From assembly GCA_963740055.1 (NCBI GenBank), contig CAVUCL010000001.1:868001-932000 (forward strand): a DNA stretch of 64,000 nt. Reading direction: 5' to 3'. A program made the translations under genes and the position numbers. The notes beneath the pieces are model-generated. The model saw only the letters and a program-made list of their open reading frames with translations, had not been told where the DNA came from and ran no database searches. Of this stretch, positions 8,883 to 17,412 are shown in pieces. Source of the DNA: WHSW01 sp963740055 (GTDB taxonomy: Bacteria; Actinomycetota; Thermoleophilia; Solirubrobacterales; 70-9). Each line of letters opens with the position of its first letter. The stretch's first letter is position 1.

Positions 8883-9659
8883 GTGGTCGACTCGCACTGC
8901 CATCTCGGGCTCTGCAAGCCGGACGCGGCGGAGCTGGTCGCGGCGGCTCGCCGGGTCGGGGTCGTGAGGATGCTCAGCGTCGGCATCGACGAGGCCGCCG
9001 GCGAGGAGGCGATCGCGACCGCCGCCGCCCACGAGGAGGTCCGCGCCTGCGTCGGGCGCCATCCGAACGGCGCCGCCGGCTTCGACGACGAGGACGCGAG
9101 CCGGATCGAGGAGCTGGCGCGCGACCCGCACGTGGCCGCGGTCGGCGAGACCGGGCTCGACTACTACCGCGACGGAGCCCCGCGAGCCGACCAGCGCCGC
9201 GCCTTCCGCGCTCAGATCGAGATCGCGCGCCGGGTCTCCAAGCCGCTCGTGATCCACCTGCGCGACGGTGGCCAGGTCACCGACGGGGAGGCGCTCGCGG
9301 AGGCGTTCGAGCTCCTGCGCGCCGAGGCGGCCGGGGTGACCGTGATCCTGCACTGCTTCTCCGCCCCCGCCGCGCGGGCGTCGGAGGCTGTGGAGCGGGG
9401 CTGGTACTGCTCGTTCGCGGGCAACCTCACCTACCCGAGCGCCGAGTCGCTGCGCGAGGCGGCGGCCGTCGTCCCCGACGAGCTGCTGCTGGTCGAGACC
9501 GATGCCCCGTTCCTCTCGCCGCAGCCGGCGCGCGGGCGCCCGAACGAGCCCGCCAACGTCGTCGCCACGGCCGAGCGCCTCGCCGAGGTCCGCGCGGTCG
9601 GCTACCCGGAGCTTGCGAGCGTCCTCGACGCCAACGCCGCGCGCGTGTTCGGATGGTGA
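8883..9659 (+). CDS. TatD family metal-dependent hydrolase (DNase)
   Basis: 258 aa from GTG 8883, chosen because the metal-binding VVDSHCHLG motif must be at the extreme N-terminus. TatD proteins are TIM-barrel 3'-5' exonucleases acting on DNA/RNA ends. Further metal ligands are visible: GETGLDYYRD (Glu), IHLRD (His), HCFSA (His) and ETDAPFL (Asp). It follows metG by 22 nt and overlaps rsmA by 7 nt. This is the usual neighbourhood of this gene in Gram-positive bacteria and implies translational coupling. Confidence 0.88.
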   Translation: MVDSHCHLGLCKPDAAELVAAARRVGVVRMLSVGIDEAAGEEAIATAAAHEEVRACVGRHPNGAAGFDDEDASRIEELARDPHVAAVGETGLDYYRDGAPRADQRRAFRAQIEIARRVSKPLVIHLRDGGQVTDGEALAEAFELLRAEAAGVTVILHCFSAPAARASEAVERGWYCSFAGNLTYPSAESLREAAAVVPDELLLVETDAPFLSPQPARGRPNEPANVVATAERLAEVRAVGYPELASVLDANAARVFGW

Positions 9660-10429
9660 GGCTGGGTCAGAACTTCCTCGCGGATACGAACCTGCTCGCG
9701 GCGATCGTCCGCGAGGCCGAGCTCGGCCCGGACGACGTCGTGCTCGAGGTCGGTGGCGGGGAGGGGGCGCTGACCGCCGAGCTCGCGCCGCTGGCCGGTC
9801 ACGTGCACGTGGTCGAGCTCGACCGCAGGCTGCGAGCCGGGCTCGAGGCGCTCGCCGCCGAGCACCCGAACGTCGAGCTGCACTTCGGCGACGCGCTCAG
9901 GCTCGACCTCGGCGCGCTGCGCCCCGAGCCCGACCGGATCGTCGCCAACCTGCCCTACTCGATCGCGACGCCGCTGATCCTGCGTACGATCGCCGAGCTC
10001 GGGCGAGTGCAGCGCTGGACCCTGATGGTCCAGCGCGAGATCGCCGACCGGCTGCGCGCCGCTCCCGGGAGCCGCGTCTACGGCTCGCCGAGCGTGCTCG
10101 TCCAGCTCAGCTGCACGGTGCGGCTGCTGCGCTCGGTCGACCGCGCGGTCTTTCGCCCCCGACCGCGGGTCGATTCGGCCCTGCTCGGCCTCGTGCGCAC
10201 CGGCCCGGCGCCGGCGCCCGAGGTCGCGCGGCTGGTGCGCGAGTGCTTCGCCCACCGGCGCAAGTCGCTGGCGCGCTCGCTCGACCACGCCCGCCCCGGC
10301 GTCCGCGACCGGGCCCGGGCGGCGCTCGAGCGGATCGGCGAGCGTCCCGACGCGCGCGCCGAGCAGCTCGCTCCGCTGCAGTTCGTCGCTCTCGCCGAGG
10401 CACTCGCCACGGAGGCGCCGAGCGGATGA
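9653..10429 (+). CDS. rsmA: 16S rRNA dimethyladenosine transferase KsgA
   Basis: 258 aa. It dimethylates the two adjacent adenosines in the terminal helix of 16S rRNA during 30S maturation, using S-adenosylmethionine. RLGQNFLAD at the start, the SAM loop LEVGGGEGALT (motif I), VVELDRRL and the catalytic NLPYSI are all present, and FRPRPRVDSALLGL near the C-terminal domain fits the family. It overlaps tatD upstream and ispE downstream (ATGA), so the three are co-translated. Confidence 0.95.
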   Translation: MVRLGQNFLADTNLLAAIVREAELGPDDVVLEVGGGEGALTAELAPLAGHVHVVELDRRLRAGLEALAAEHPNVELHFGDALRLDLGALRPEPDRIVANLPYSIATPLILRTIAELGRVQRWTLMVQREIADRLRAAPGSRVYGSPSVLVQLSCTVRLLRSVDRAVFRPRPRVDSALLGLVRTGPAPAPEVARLVRECFAHRRKSLARSLDHARPGVRDRARAALERIGERPDARAEQLAPLQFVALAEALATEAPSG

Positions 10430-11265
10430 TCCTGCGCGCGCCGGCGAAGCTCAACCTCTGCCTCTATCTCGGGGCCCACCGCGAGGACGGGCTGCACGAG
10501 TTGCGCTCGCTGTTCTGCCCGCTCGTGCTCTCCGACCGGATCGAGGTCACCGAGCTCGCCGCGGGCTCGGACGAGGTCGTCTGCGAGGGCGTCGCCGGCC
10601 CGAATCTGGTCGGCGTCGCGCTCGAGGCGATGCGCGCGCGGGGCTGGCACCGGCCGCCGCTCCGGGTTGAGATCGAGAAGCGGATCCCGGTCGCCGCCGG
10701 CCTCGGCGGTGGCAGCGCCGACGCCGCGGCCCTGCTGCGCCTCGCCGGGGACGAGCTCGGCGATCCGGCGGCGCTCGCCGCCGGCCTCGGCGCCGACGTC
10801 CCCTCGCAGCTCGATCCCGCGTTCGCGCTGGTCTCCGGGGCGGGCGAGGAGGTCGAGCCGCTGGGCGATCCCGGCGAGTTCGCGCTCGTGCTGATCGGCG
10901 CCGAGCGCGGGCTCGACACCGCCGCGGTCTACGCCGAGGCCGACGCGCTCGGCCTCGGCCGCGACCGCGAGCAGCTCGAGGCGATCACCGGACGGCTGCG
11001 CGAGGCGGCGCCGGGCGCCTCGCCGCTGGACTACCTCGACCTGCTCGTCAACGACCTCGAGCAGGCGGCGATCTCGCTGCACCCGCCGATCGCGGAGGCG
11101 CTCGCGGCGCTCGAGGAGGCGGGCGCGGCGCGCGCCCTGGTAACCGGCGCGGGGCCGACCGCGTTCGGGATCTTCGACGACATCGTCGCCGCCGACGCCG
11201 CCGCGGCGGCGCTTCCGCCTCGCTACGCGAACGCGATCGTCACGACGCCGCAACGGCTCGGATAA
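10426..11265 (+). CDS. ispE: 4-diphosphocytidyl-2-C-methyl-D-erythritol kinase
   Basis: 279 aa. This GHMP kinase phosphorylates CDP-methylerythritol in the MEP isoprenoid pathway. The start ATG overlaps the rsmA stop. APAKLNLCLYLGAHREDGLHEL carries the substrate-binding Lys/Asn and the conserved His. PVAAGLGGGSADAAALL is the GHMP ATP-binding loop, and ALVTGAGPTAFGIF is the C-terminal glycine motif. Its presence indicates that isoprenoids are made by the MEP route. Confidence 0.95.
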   Translation: MILRAPAKLNLCLYLGAHREDGLHELRSLFCPLVLSDRIEVTELAAGSDEVVCEGVAGPNLVGVALEAMRARGWHRPPLRVEIEKRIPVAAGLGGGSADAAALLRLAGDELGDPAALAAGLGADVPSQLDPAFALVSGAGEEVEPLGDPGEFALVLIGAERGLDTAAVYAEADALGLGRDREQLEAITGRLREAAPGASPLDYLDLLVNDLEQAAISLHPPIAEALAALEEAGAARALVTGAGPTAFGIFDDIVAADAAAAALPPRYANAIVTTPQRLG

Positions 11266-11266
11266 T
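11261..11266 (+). promoter_or_regulatory. -10 box GATAAT
   Basis: A near-consensus -10 box overlaps the ispE stop and ends 6 nt before the GTG of the DedA-PAP2 gene. This suggests an internal leaderless promoter. Confidence 0.45.
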
Positions 11267-11272
11267 CGACCG

Positions 11273-12772
11273 GTGCGGCTGGGAGGCGACAGCCAGGGCG
11301 GGCGCAAGGAGACGATCCGCCTCGCCGCGCTGCTGGCGCTGTTCGCGGGCGGCTTCTTCGCCTTTCAGCAGCTCGCGCCCAGCCTCGACATCGAGGGCTG
11401 GCTCGAGGGCCTCGCCGAGGACCTCGGCGACCTCACCTACCTGCTGGTCGGGTTCCTCGCCTTTGCCGAGACCGGTGCCTTCATCGGGCTCGTGTTCCCG
11501 GGCGAGACCGCGGTCATCATCGGCGGCGCGCTCGCCGGCCAGGGCGAGAACTCGGTCGTCCTGATGCTCGCCGTGGTCTGGTTCTGCGCCTGGGGCGGCG
11601 ACTCGGTCAGCTTCCTGCTCGGCAAGCGGCTCGGCCGCGGCTTCGTGCTCGAGCACGGCCCCAAGGTGAGGATCACCCACGAGCGCTTCGCCCAGGTCGA
11701 GGAGTACTTCCAGCGCCACGGCGGCAAGACGATCCTGATCGGCCGCTTCATCGGCCTCGTGCGCGCGCTCGCCCCGTTCATCGCCGGCAGCTCCGGGATG
11801 GCCTATCGGGCCTTCCTCCCCTACAGCGTGCTCGGGACCGGGCTCTGGGCGGCGACCTTCACCCTGCTCGGCTACTTCATCTCCGAGAACATCAACGAGG
11901 CGACCGAGCTCGCGAGCAGGGGGATCCTGGTCTTCGGCACCGTGGTCGCGGTCCTGATCGCGATCGTGGTCGCGGTTCGCTTCCTGCGCGTGCGCGCGAA
12001 CCGGATCCGGCTCGCGCGCAGGATGGAGGGCGTCCCGGCGCTGCGGCCGTTGGTCGCGCTCGGGCGCCGGATCGAGCCCCAGGTGCGGTTCTTCTGGCAC
12101 CGGGTGACGCCGGGCGGGCTCGGGCTCGAGTTCACGACCCTGATGGCGGGGCTCGCGGTCTCGATGTTCGTCCTCGTCGGCTTCGCGGTCGTCGTCTCCG
12201 GGGACCCCGGGCCGACCCCGGGCGACGCCGAGGCGATCGACCTCGCCGCCAGGATCCAGAGCCAGTGGCTGACCGACCTCGCCAAGGTCGTCACCGTGCT
12301 CGGCTCCGCCCCGGTGACGCTCGCGGTCGCCGCGATCGCCGGCGCCGTGCTCGGCTACCGGCGCCACCTCGACGAGCTCGCGGTGCTGCTCGCCGCGGTG
12401 GTGATCTGCCACATCGCGGTGCCGGTGCTCAAGGAGGCGATCGATCGGCCGCGGCCCGAGGGCGGGCTCGTGGACGTGAGCGGCGACAGCTACCCGAGCG
12501 GTCACGCCGCCTACTCGGTGATCTACAGCTGGCTCGTGCTCATGGTCGCGGTCCGGCTGCGACCGGGGCTGACCCATGCCGCGGCGCTGATCGCGGTCGG
12601 CGTCGCGACCACGGTCGCGGTCGGGCTCAGCCGCGTCTACCTCGACGTCCACTACCTGAGCGACGTCAGCGGTGGCTGGGCGCTCGGCGTCGCGGCGTTC
12701 TCGGGCTGCGCGGCGACCTCGATGGTCGTCGCGCACTTGCGGCAGAATCAGCGCCGGAGGACGACTGCGTGA
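11273..12772 (+). CDS. DedA/SNARE-associated domain fused to PAP2 phosphatase
   Basis: 499 aa polytopic membrane protein. The N-terminal half (about 45-215) is a DedA/VTT domain (FAETGAFIGLVFPGETAVIIGG, then GRFIGLVRALAPFIAGSSGM), a family of putative undecaprenyl-phosphate or phospholipid translocases. The C-terminal half (about 330-490) is a PAP2 lipid phosphatase with all three signatures: KEAIDRPRP, YPSGHAAYS and SRVYLDVHYLSDV. The fusion could dephosphorylate a polyprenyl pyrophosphate and flip the product, recycling the cell-wall carrier lipid; this role is inferred. It starts 7 nt after ispE and overlaps the next gene (GTGA). Confidence 0.9.
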   Translation: MRLGGDSQGGRKETIRLAALLALFAGGFFAFQQLAPSLDIEGWLEGLAEDLGDLTYLLVGFLAFAETGAFIGLVFPGETAVIIGGALAGQGENSVVLMLAVVWFCAWGGDSVSFLLGKRLGRGFVLEHGPKVRITHERFAQVEEYFQRHGGKTILIGRFIGLVRALAPFIAGSSGMAYRAFLPYSVLGTGLWAATFTLLGYFISENINEATELASRGILVFGTVVAVLIAIVVAVRFLRVRANRIRLARRMEGVPALRPLVALGRRIEPQVRFFWHRVTPGGLGLEFTTLMAGLAVSMFVLVGFAVVVSGDPGPTPGDAEAIDLAARIQSQWLTDLAKVVTVLGSAPVTLAVAAIAGAVLGYRRHLDELAVLLAAVVICHIAVPVLKEAIDRPRPEGGLVDVSGDSYPSGHAAYSVIYSWLVLMVAVRLRPGLTHAAALIAVGVATTVAVGLSRVYLDVHYLSDVSGGWALGVAAFSGCAATSMVVAHLRQNQRRRTTA

Positions 12773-13014
12773 CCCTGCCCACAGCGATCGGAACCGAGAT
12801 CTTCCTGTTCGGCGGCGCCGGGCTGCTGAGCCTGCTCGCGTTCACGGCGCTGATCGTGGTTCCCGCGATCGGCTCGTTCGGGCGCACCTGGGAGAAGGCG
12901 ACCGCGGTCGTGCTCTCGGTCTTCGTCCTCGCCGCGCTGCTCGCGCTCGGGGTCGCGCTCGGGGTCGCGATCGTCTACTTCTGGGACGACATCATCGAGG
13001 TCTTCGGCGGCTGA
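12769..13014 (+). CDS. small membrane protein, two helices
   Basis: 81 aa from GTG 12769, overlapping the DedA-PAP2 stop. Two hydrophobic helices (IFLFGGAGLLSLLAFTALIV and VVLSVFVLAALLALGVALGV) are separated by a short basic loop (GSFGRTWEKA). The protein ends with an acidic tail (FWDDIIEVFGG). No known domain is recognised. Translational coupling suggests it works with, or stabilises, the DedA-PAP2 protein. Confidence 0.65.
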   Translation: MTLPTAIGTEIFLFGGAGLLSLLAFTALIVVPAIGSFGRTWEKATAVVLSVFVLAALLALGVALGVAIVYFWDDIIEVFGG

Positions 13015-13067
13015 GCTCGGCGACGCGGTCGGCGAGTGGGGGAGCCGGGGAAGCCGCAGCGCGGCTC

Positions 13068-13073
13068 TAGAAT
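13068..13073 (+). promoter_or_regulatory. -10 box TAGAAT
   Basis: A TANNNT box ends 6 nt before the GTG start of the PucR-type gene and no Shine-Dalgarno is visible: leaderless layout. Confidence 0.5.
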
Positions 13074-13079
13074 CCCCCG

Positions 13080-14324
13080 GTGCCCGCGAAGCAGCCGGCG
13101 GCGAAAACCGCTGCAAAAGACCGTGAGACGAGCCCGCTCGACGCGCTCTCGGAGGCGATCGAGTCCGGCGCCGGGCTGCCCGCGGTGGCTCGCGCCGCGG
13201 GCGCGGCGCTCGGCGGCAGCGTCGCGCTGATCGACCGCTCGAGCGCCGTGCTCGCCGTCGCCGCGAGCTCCTCGGCGGAGGAGTCGAAGCTGCTCGCGGG
13301 TGCCGGCGACGTGGAGACGCTCGAGCTCCGGGTCGCGGACGCCGTCGTCGGCGAGCTGCGCTACCGCGGTCGCGGCGGCGATCCCTCCCCGGCGCTGACG
13401 CGGATGGTCTCGACCCTGCTCGCGCTCGAGCTCGAGCGCTCGCGGGCGCCGGAGTGGGCCAGCGACGAGGCCGCCGGGGCGTTCGTGCGCGCGGTCCTCG
13501 ACCGCCGGGTGACCGATCGGGGCGACATCGTCGCCCGCGCCGGCGAGCTCGCCGCCGACGTCGCCTCGGGCGCCGGGGTGATCGTCGCCCGCGCCGCTCC
13601 GCGCGCGGCGCAGACCGGCGACTGGCGCGCCCGGGTCCTGGTCGTCTCGCTGCGCTCGCTGCGCGCCGCCGGCGCCGGCTCGATCGCGGAGCTCGGCGAG
13701 CAGGGCGAGCGCGCCGAGGTGAACGCGATCGTCCCCGGGGCCGAGCCCGAGCAGCTCGCGCGCGCGGCGCTCGCGCTCGCCCGCGAGCTCGAGGCCTCGC
13801 TGCCCGGCTTTCACGTCACCGTCGCCCACAGCCGCTGGGTCGCCGACCCGGCCGACCTCTACCGCGCCGGCAAGGAGGCGCTGCTGGCCGCCAACGTCGC
13901 CGAGGCGGACGGCACCGACGTGCTCGCGTTCGAGGACACCGGCTCCTACCGACTGCTGCTGCCGGCGATGAGCGAGGAGGCGGGCGAGCTCGAGCGCTTC
14001 TACGCGGAGACGGTCGCGCCGCTCTCGGCCTACGACGAGCAGTACGAGACCGAGCTCGTGCGCACGATCGAGGCCTACCTGGACAACGACGGCAACGTCA
14101 CCCCGACCGCGAAGCAGCTGTTCACCCACCGGCACACGATCCGCTACCGGCTCGAGCGCGCCCGCGACCTCTGCGGCCACGACATCACCTCGACCGAGGG
14201 CCGCGAGAAGCTCGGCCTCGGGCTGAAGGCGATGCGGGTGCTCGGGATCGCACCCCCGGGCGGACCCGCGCTCGAGCCCGGCACCTCCGCCGGCCGGGCG
14301 AAGGTGCGCCGCCAGGGCGAGTAG
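13080..14324 (+). CDS. PucR/CdaR-type transcriptional regulator
   Basis: 414 aa. The C-terminal helix-turn-helix is the best evidence: ELVRTIEAYLDNDGNVTPTAKQLFTHRHTIRYRLERARDL at about 330-370. It matches the PucR C-terminal DNA-binding domain, with the typical NTxRYRL recognition helix. Upstream is a GGDEF-like CdaR regulatory segment (residues about 165-290), and the N-terminus holds a weak sensor-like domain (VALIDRSSAVLAVA). These regulators usually sense a small metabolite. The target is not evident from the neighbours. It has its own leaderless-type promoter and stands alone before a convergent tRNA. Confidence 0.8.
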   Translation: MPAKQPAAKTAAKDRETSPLDALSEAIESGAGLPAVARAAGAALGGSVALIDRSSAVLAVAASSSAEESKLLAGAGDVETLELRVADAVVGELRYRGRGGDPSPALTRMVSTLLALELERSRAPEWASDEAAGAFVRAVLDRRVTDRGDIVARAGELAADVASGAGVIVARAAPRAAQTGDWRARVLVVSLRSLRAAGAGSIAELGEQGERAEVNAIVPGAEPEQLARAALALARELEASLPGFHVTVAHSRWVADPADLYRAGKEALLAANVAEADGTDVLAFEDTGSYRLLLPAMSEEAGELERFYAETVAPLSAYDEQYETELVRTIEAYLDNDGNVTPTAKQLFTHRHTIRYRLERARDLCGHDITSTEGREKLGLGLKAMRVLGIAPPGGPALEPGTSAGRAKVRRQGE

Positions 14325-14338
14325 GCCCGTATGAAAGC

Positions 14339-14410
14339 TCCGGGGGAAGGACTTGAACCCTCGCCTCCAGGACCAAAACCTGACGTGCTGGCCAGCTACA
14401 CCACCCCGGA
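14339..14410 (-). tRNA. tRNA-Gln (anticodon UUG)
   Basis: The 72-nt minus-strand sequence folds as a full cloverleaf. The acceptor is TCCGGGG with CCCCGGA, the D-stem GTGT/GCAC, the anticodon stem TCAGG/CCTGG with loop TTTTGGT, and the T-stem GAGGG/CCTTC with loop TTCAAGT. The anticodon TTG reads CAA/CAG. CCA is not encoded. It is convergent with the PucR-type gene. Confidence 0.95.
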
Positions 14411-14544
14411 ACGTGCGCCGAGTCTAAGTCCGCCCGCGCCCTGCCGCCGAGCGGTGGATTTCCCTTGTCATACGCGGACTATCCACCGCTCGACCGGGTG
14501 TGGCGGCGTAAGGTGGTCGCGACCATGACCGAGAGGGGCTGCGG

Positions 14545-14913
14545 ATGATCGACCATGCCGGGTTCGGCGTCTCCGACTACGAGACGAGCAAGGCGTTCTA
14601 CGAGCGGGCGCTGGCGCCGCTCGGGATCGAGCTGCTGATGGAGCCCGTGCCGGGCGCCGGGGGGTTCGGGCGCGACGGCAAGCCGTTTTTCTGGATCGTC
14701 GCCGGACGGCCGGTGTCGAGCGGCGTCCACGTCGCCTTCGGCGTCGACGACCGCGAGCTGGTCGACGCCTTCCACGAGGCGGCGCTCGCCGCGGGGGGCA
14801 CCGACAACGGCCCGGCGGGGCCGCGGCCGATCTATCACGAGAACTACTACGGCGCCTTCGTCCTCGATCCCGACGGCAACAACGTCGAGGCCGTCTGTCA
14901 TCGGGCCGGCTGA
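14545..14913 (+). CDS. VOC (glyoxalase/dioxygenase) family protein
   Basis: 122 aa. It has the two beta-alpha-beta-beta-beta units of the vicinal-oxygen-chelate fold: MIDHAGFGVSDYETSKAFYERALAPLGI and VHVAFGVDDRELVDAFHEAALAAGG, ending in DPDGNNVEAVCH. Candidate metal ligands are His4, His in VHVAF, Tyr in YHENYYGAF and Glu in NNVEAV. The substrate is unknown; members include glyoxalase, fosfomycin resistance and dioxygenase types. It is followed at once by glmU. Confidence 0.8.
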   Translation: MIDHAGFGVSDYETSKAFYERALAPLGIELLMEPVPGAGGFGRDGKPFFWIVAGRPVSSGVHVAFGVDDRELVDAFHEAALAAGGTDNGPAGPRPIYHENYYGAFVLDPDGNNVEAVCHRAG

Positions 14914-14919
14914 CCGCTC

Positions 14920-14925
14920 TACGAT
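14920..14925 (+). promoter_or_regulatory. -10 box TACGAT for glmU
   Basis: A TANNNT box ends 6 nt before GTG 14932 with no Shine-Dalgarno: leaderless layout for the glmU-prs unit. Confidence 0.5.
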
Positions 14926-14931
14926 CTGCCG

Positions 14932-16344
14932 GTGAGCGGTGCTGGGAGAGGCGCGGACGGCCCGACCGTCCTGATCATGGCTGCGGGCGAGGGCACGCGG
15001 ATGCGCTCGTCGCTGCCCAAGGTCCTGCACCCCGTCTGCGGGCGGCCGATGGTCGCCTGGCCGGTGCTCGCCGCGCGCGCCGCCGGCGCCGCGCGGATCG
15101 CGGTCATCGTCTCGCCCGACCGTGACCTCGCCTCCGGGCTCCCCGACGGGACCGAGACCGTGCTCCAGGAGCAGGCCGACGGCACCGGCGGCGCGGTGCG
15201 AGCCGCCCACGACCTCGTCCGCGACTCGGAGACCGTGGTCGTGCTCTCCGGCGACCATCCGCTGATCACCGCCGAGATCGTCGCCGCGCTGCTCGAGACC
15301 CACCGCGCCGCCGAGGCCGGGGCGACGGTGATGTCGGTCGAGCTCGACGACCCGGCCGCCTACGGGCGGATCGTCCGCGACGAAGCCGGTGACGTCGAGC
15401 GGATCGTCGAGACCAAGCACCCCGAGGAGGTCGAGGCCGAGGTGCTGGCGATCCACGAGATCAACACCGGCACCTACGTCTTCGATGCCGCCCCGCTGGT
15501 CGAGTGCCTCGACCGGCTCGAGAGCGACAACTCGTCGGGTGAGTACTACCTCGGCGACGTGCTGCCGATGATGCGCGAGCAGGGCCTGCGCGTCGTCGCC
15601 CACCGCGCCGACGACCCGAACGTCAACCTCGGCGTCAACGACCGCGCCGACCTCGCGCTGGTCAGCGCCGAGGCGCGCCGCCAGATCCTCGAGCGCCACA
15701 TGCGCGCCGGGGTGACGATCGTCGACCCCGAGTCGACCTGGATCGACGCCGACGTCGAGATCGGGCCCGACGCGACGATCGAGCCGGCGACGACGCTGCG
15801 CGGCCGGACCTCGATCGGGTCCGATTCGATCGTCGGACCGCATTCGACCGTGCTCGACTCGAGGATCGGCGCCGGCGCGCGGATCCTGCACTCCTATGTG
15901 CTCGAGGCCGAGGTCGGCGACGGCGCCAGCGTCGGCCCGTTCGCCTACCTGCGCCCCGACGCCGCGCTCGGGCCCGACTCGAAGGCGGGCAGCTTCGTCG
16001 AGATCAAGAACTCGCGCCTCGGCGAGAGCGCCAAGGTCCCGCACCTCTCCTACGTCGGCGACGCCGACGTAGGAGCCGGCGCCAACGTCGGCGCGGGGTC
16101 GATCACCGCCAACTACGACGGTCGCGCCAAGCACCGGACGAAGATCGGGGAAGGTGCGCGGATCGGCGTCGACACGATGCTCGTCGCGCCGGTTCGCGTC
16201 GGCGATCGCGCTTACACTGGCGCCGGCGCGGTGATTCGCGAGGACGTGCCCGACGGCGCGCTCGGGGTCTCGGGCAACGAGCAGAGAAACATCGAGGGCT
16301 ACACGGAGCGCAAGGCAGCCGAGGAGACCGGGGACAGCGACTGA
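14932..16344 (+). CDS. glmU: bifunctional GlcNAc-1-P uridyltransferase/acetyltransferase GlmU
   Basis: 470 aa. It makes UDP-GlcNAc, the precursor of peptidoglycan, in two steps. The N-terminal nucleotidyltransferase has VLIMAAGEGTRMRSSLPKVLHP, QEQADGTGGAV and LSGDHPLI. The C-terminal left-handed beta-helix (from about 250) shows hexapeptide repeats (IGPDATIEPATTLRG and so on) and the acetyltransferase active-site region FVEIKNSRLG, then SITANYDGRAKHRTKIGEG. The stop overlaps the prs ATG, the usual glmU-prs coupling. Confidence 0.97.
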   Translation: MSGAGRGADGPTVLIMAAGEGTRMRSSLPKVLHPVCGRPMVAWPVLAARAAGAARIAVIVSPDRDLASGLPDGTETVLQEQADGTGGAVRAAHDLVRDSETVVVLSGDHPLITAEIVAALLETHRAAEAGATVMSVELDDPAAYGRIVRDEAGDVERIVETKHPEEVEAEVLAIHEINTGTYVFDAAPLVECLDRLESDNSSGEYYLGDVLPMMREQGLRVVAHRADDPNVNLGVNDRADLALVSAEARRQILERHMRAGVTIVDPESTWIDADVEIGPDATIEPATTLRGRTSIGSDSIVGPHSTVLDSRIGAGARILHSYVLEAEVGDGASVGPFAYLRPDAALGPDSKAGSFVEIKNSRLGESAKVPHLSYVGDADVGAGANVGAGSITANYDGRAKHRTKIGEGARIGVDTMLVAPVRVGDRAYTGAGAVIREDVPDGALGVSGNEQRNIEGYTERKAAEETGDSD

Positions 16345-17375
16345 TGAGCATCCTCGAGGAGAGCCCCCAGGTGGTCCGCTCGATCCCCCAGGACTACACC
16401 AAGCACCTGATGGTCTTCGGCGGCCGCGCCTCGATGGAGCTGGCGGCGAAGATCGCCGGCAAGCTCGACGTCGACCTGGGCCAGGTCGACCTGCGAACGT
16501 TCGCCGACGGCGAGGTCTACTGCCGCTACCAGGAGTCGATCCGCGGCGCCGACGTCTTCCTCGTCCAGTCGACGGCCGCCAACGCGGCGCAGGGGATGAC
16601 CCCGAACGACTCGCTGATGGAGCTGCTGGCGATGATCGACGCCGCCAAGGGCGCCTCCGCGCACCGGATCGTCGCCGTGATGCCCTGGTACGGCTACTCG
16701 CGCCAGGACAAGAAGTCGGCCCCGCGCGAGCCGATCACCGCCCGCGTCGTCGCCCAATGCCTGGAGGCGGTCGGCGTCGACCGGGTCCTGACCATGGACC
16801 TGCACTCCGGACAGGTGCAGGGCTTCTTCTCGAAGCCGGTCGACCACATGACCGCGATGCCGATGCTGACCCAGTACTTCATGGACCAGGTCTGGGACGA
16901 CGAGCTCGTGATCGTCTCCCCGGACGCGGGCCGGGTCAAGGTGGCTCGCAACTTCGCCCGCAAGGTCGGGGTCCACTGGGCGGTGATGGAGAAGGAGCGC
17001 CCGGCGCAGCAGGTCGCGGAGATCGGCTACGTCGTCGGCGACGTGCGCGGCAAGACCGCGGTCCTCGTCGACGACATGATCGATACCGCCGGGACGCTGA
17101 CCGCGGCGGCGAACACGGTGCTCGACGAGGGCGCGGCGCGGGTGATCGCCTGCGCCACCCACGGCGTCTTCTCCGGCCCCGCCTACGAGCGGCTCGCCGA
17201 GGCGAGCTCCGGGATCGAGCGGATCGTGGTCACCGACACGATCCCGCTGCGCCCCGGCCAGCCCGAGAACATCAAGGTGATCTCGGCGGCGCAGACCCTC
17301 GCCGACTCGATCCGCCGGATCTTCGCCGACGACTCGGTCTCCGAGATCTTCGCAGGAGAGAATCAGCTCTTCTAG
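16344..17375 (+). CDS. prs: ribose-phosphate pyrophosphokinase
   Basis: 343 aa. It makes PRPP from ribose 5-phosphate and ATP for nucleotide, histidine and tryptophan synthesis. The N-terminal ADGE segment (RTFADGEVYCRYQESIRGADVF), the flexible catalytic loop region (YSRQDKKSAPREPITARVV), the DLHSGQVQGFF motif and the PRPP-binding VLVDDMIDTAGTL loop are all present. The ATG overlaps the glmU stop. Downstream the conserved order would continue with rplY, but the SnoaL island intervenes. Confidence 0.96.
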   Translation: MSILEESPQVVRSIPQDYTKHLMVFGGRASMELAAKIAGKLDVDLGQVDLRTFADGEVYCRYQESIRGADVFLVQSTAANAAQGMTPNDSLMELLAMIDAAKGASAHRIVAVMPWYGYSRQDKKSAPREPITARVVAQCLEAVGVDRVLTMDLHSGQVQGFFSKPVDHMTAMPMLTQYFMDQVWDDELVIVSPDAGRVKVARNFARKVGVHWAVMEKERPAQQVAEIGYVVGDVRGKTAVLVDDMIDTAGTLTAAANTVLDEGAARVIACATHGVFSGPAYERLAEASSGIERIVVTDTIPLRPGQPENIKVISAAQTLADSIRRIFADDSVSEIFAGENQLF

Positions 17376-17412
17376 CGTTCCCTAGTCCCCATGCGGGTTT
17401 GCGGCCCGCTTG

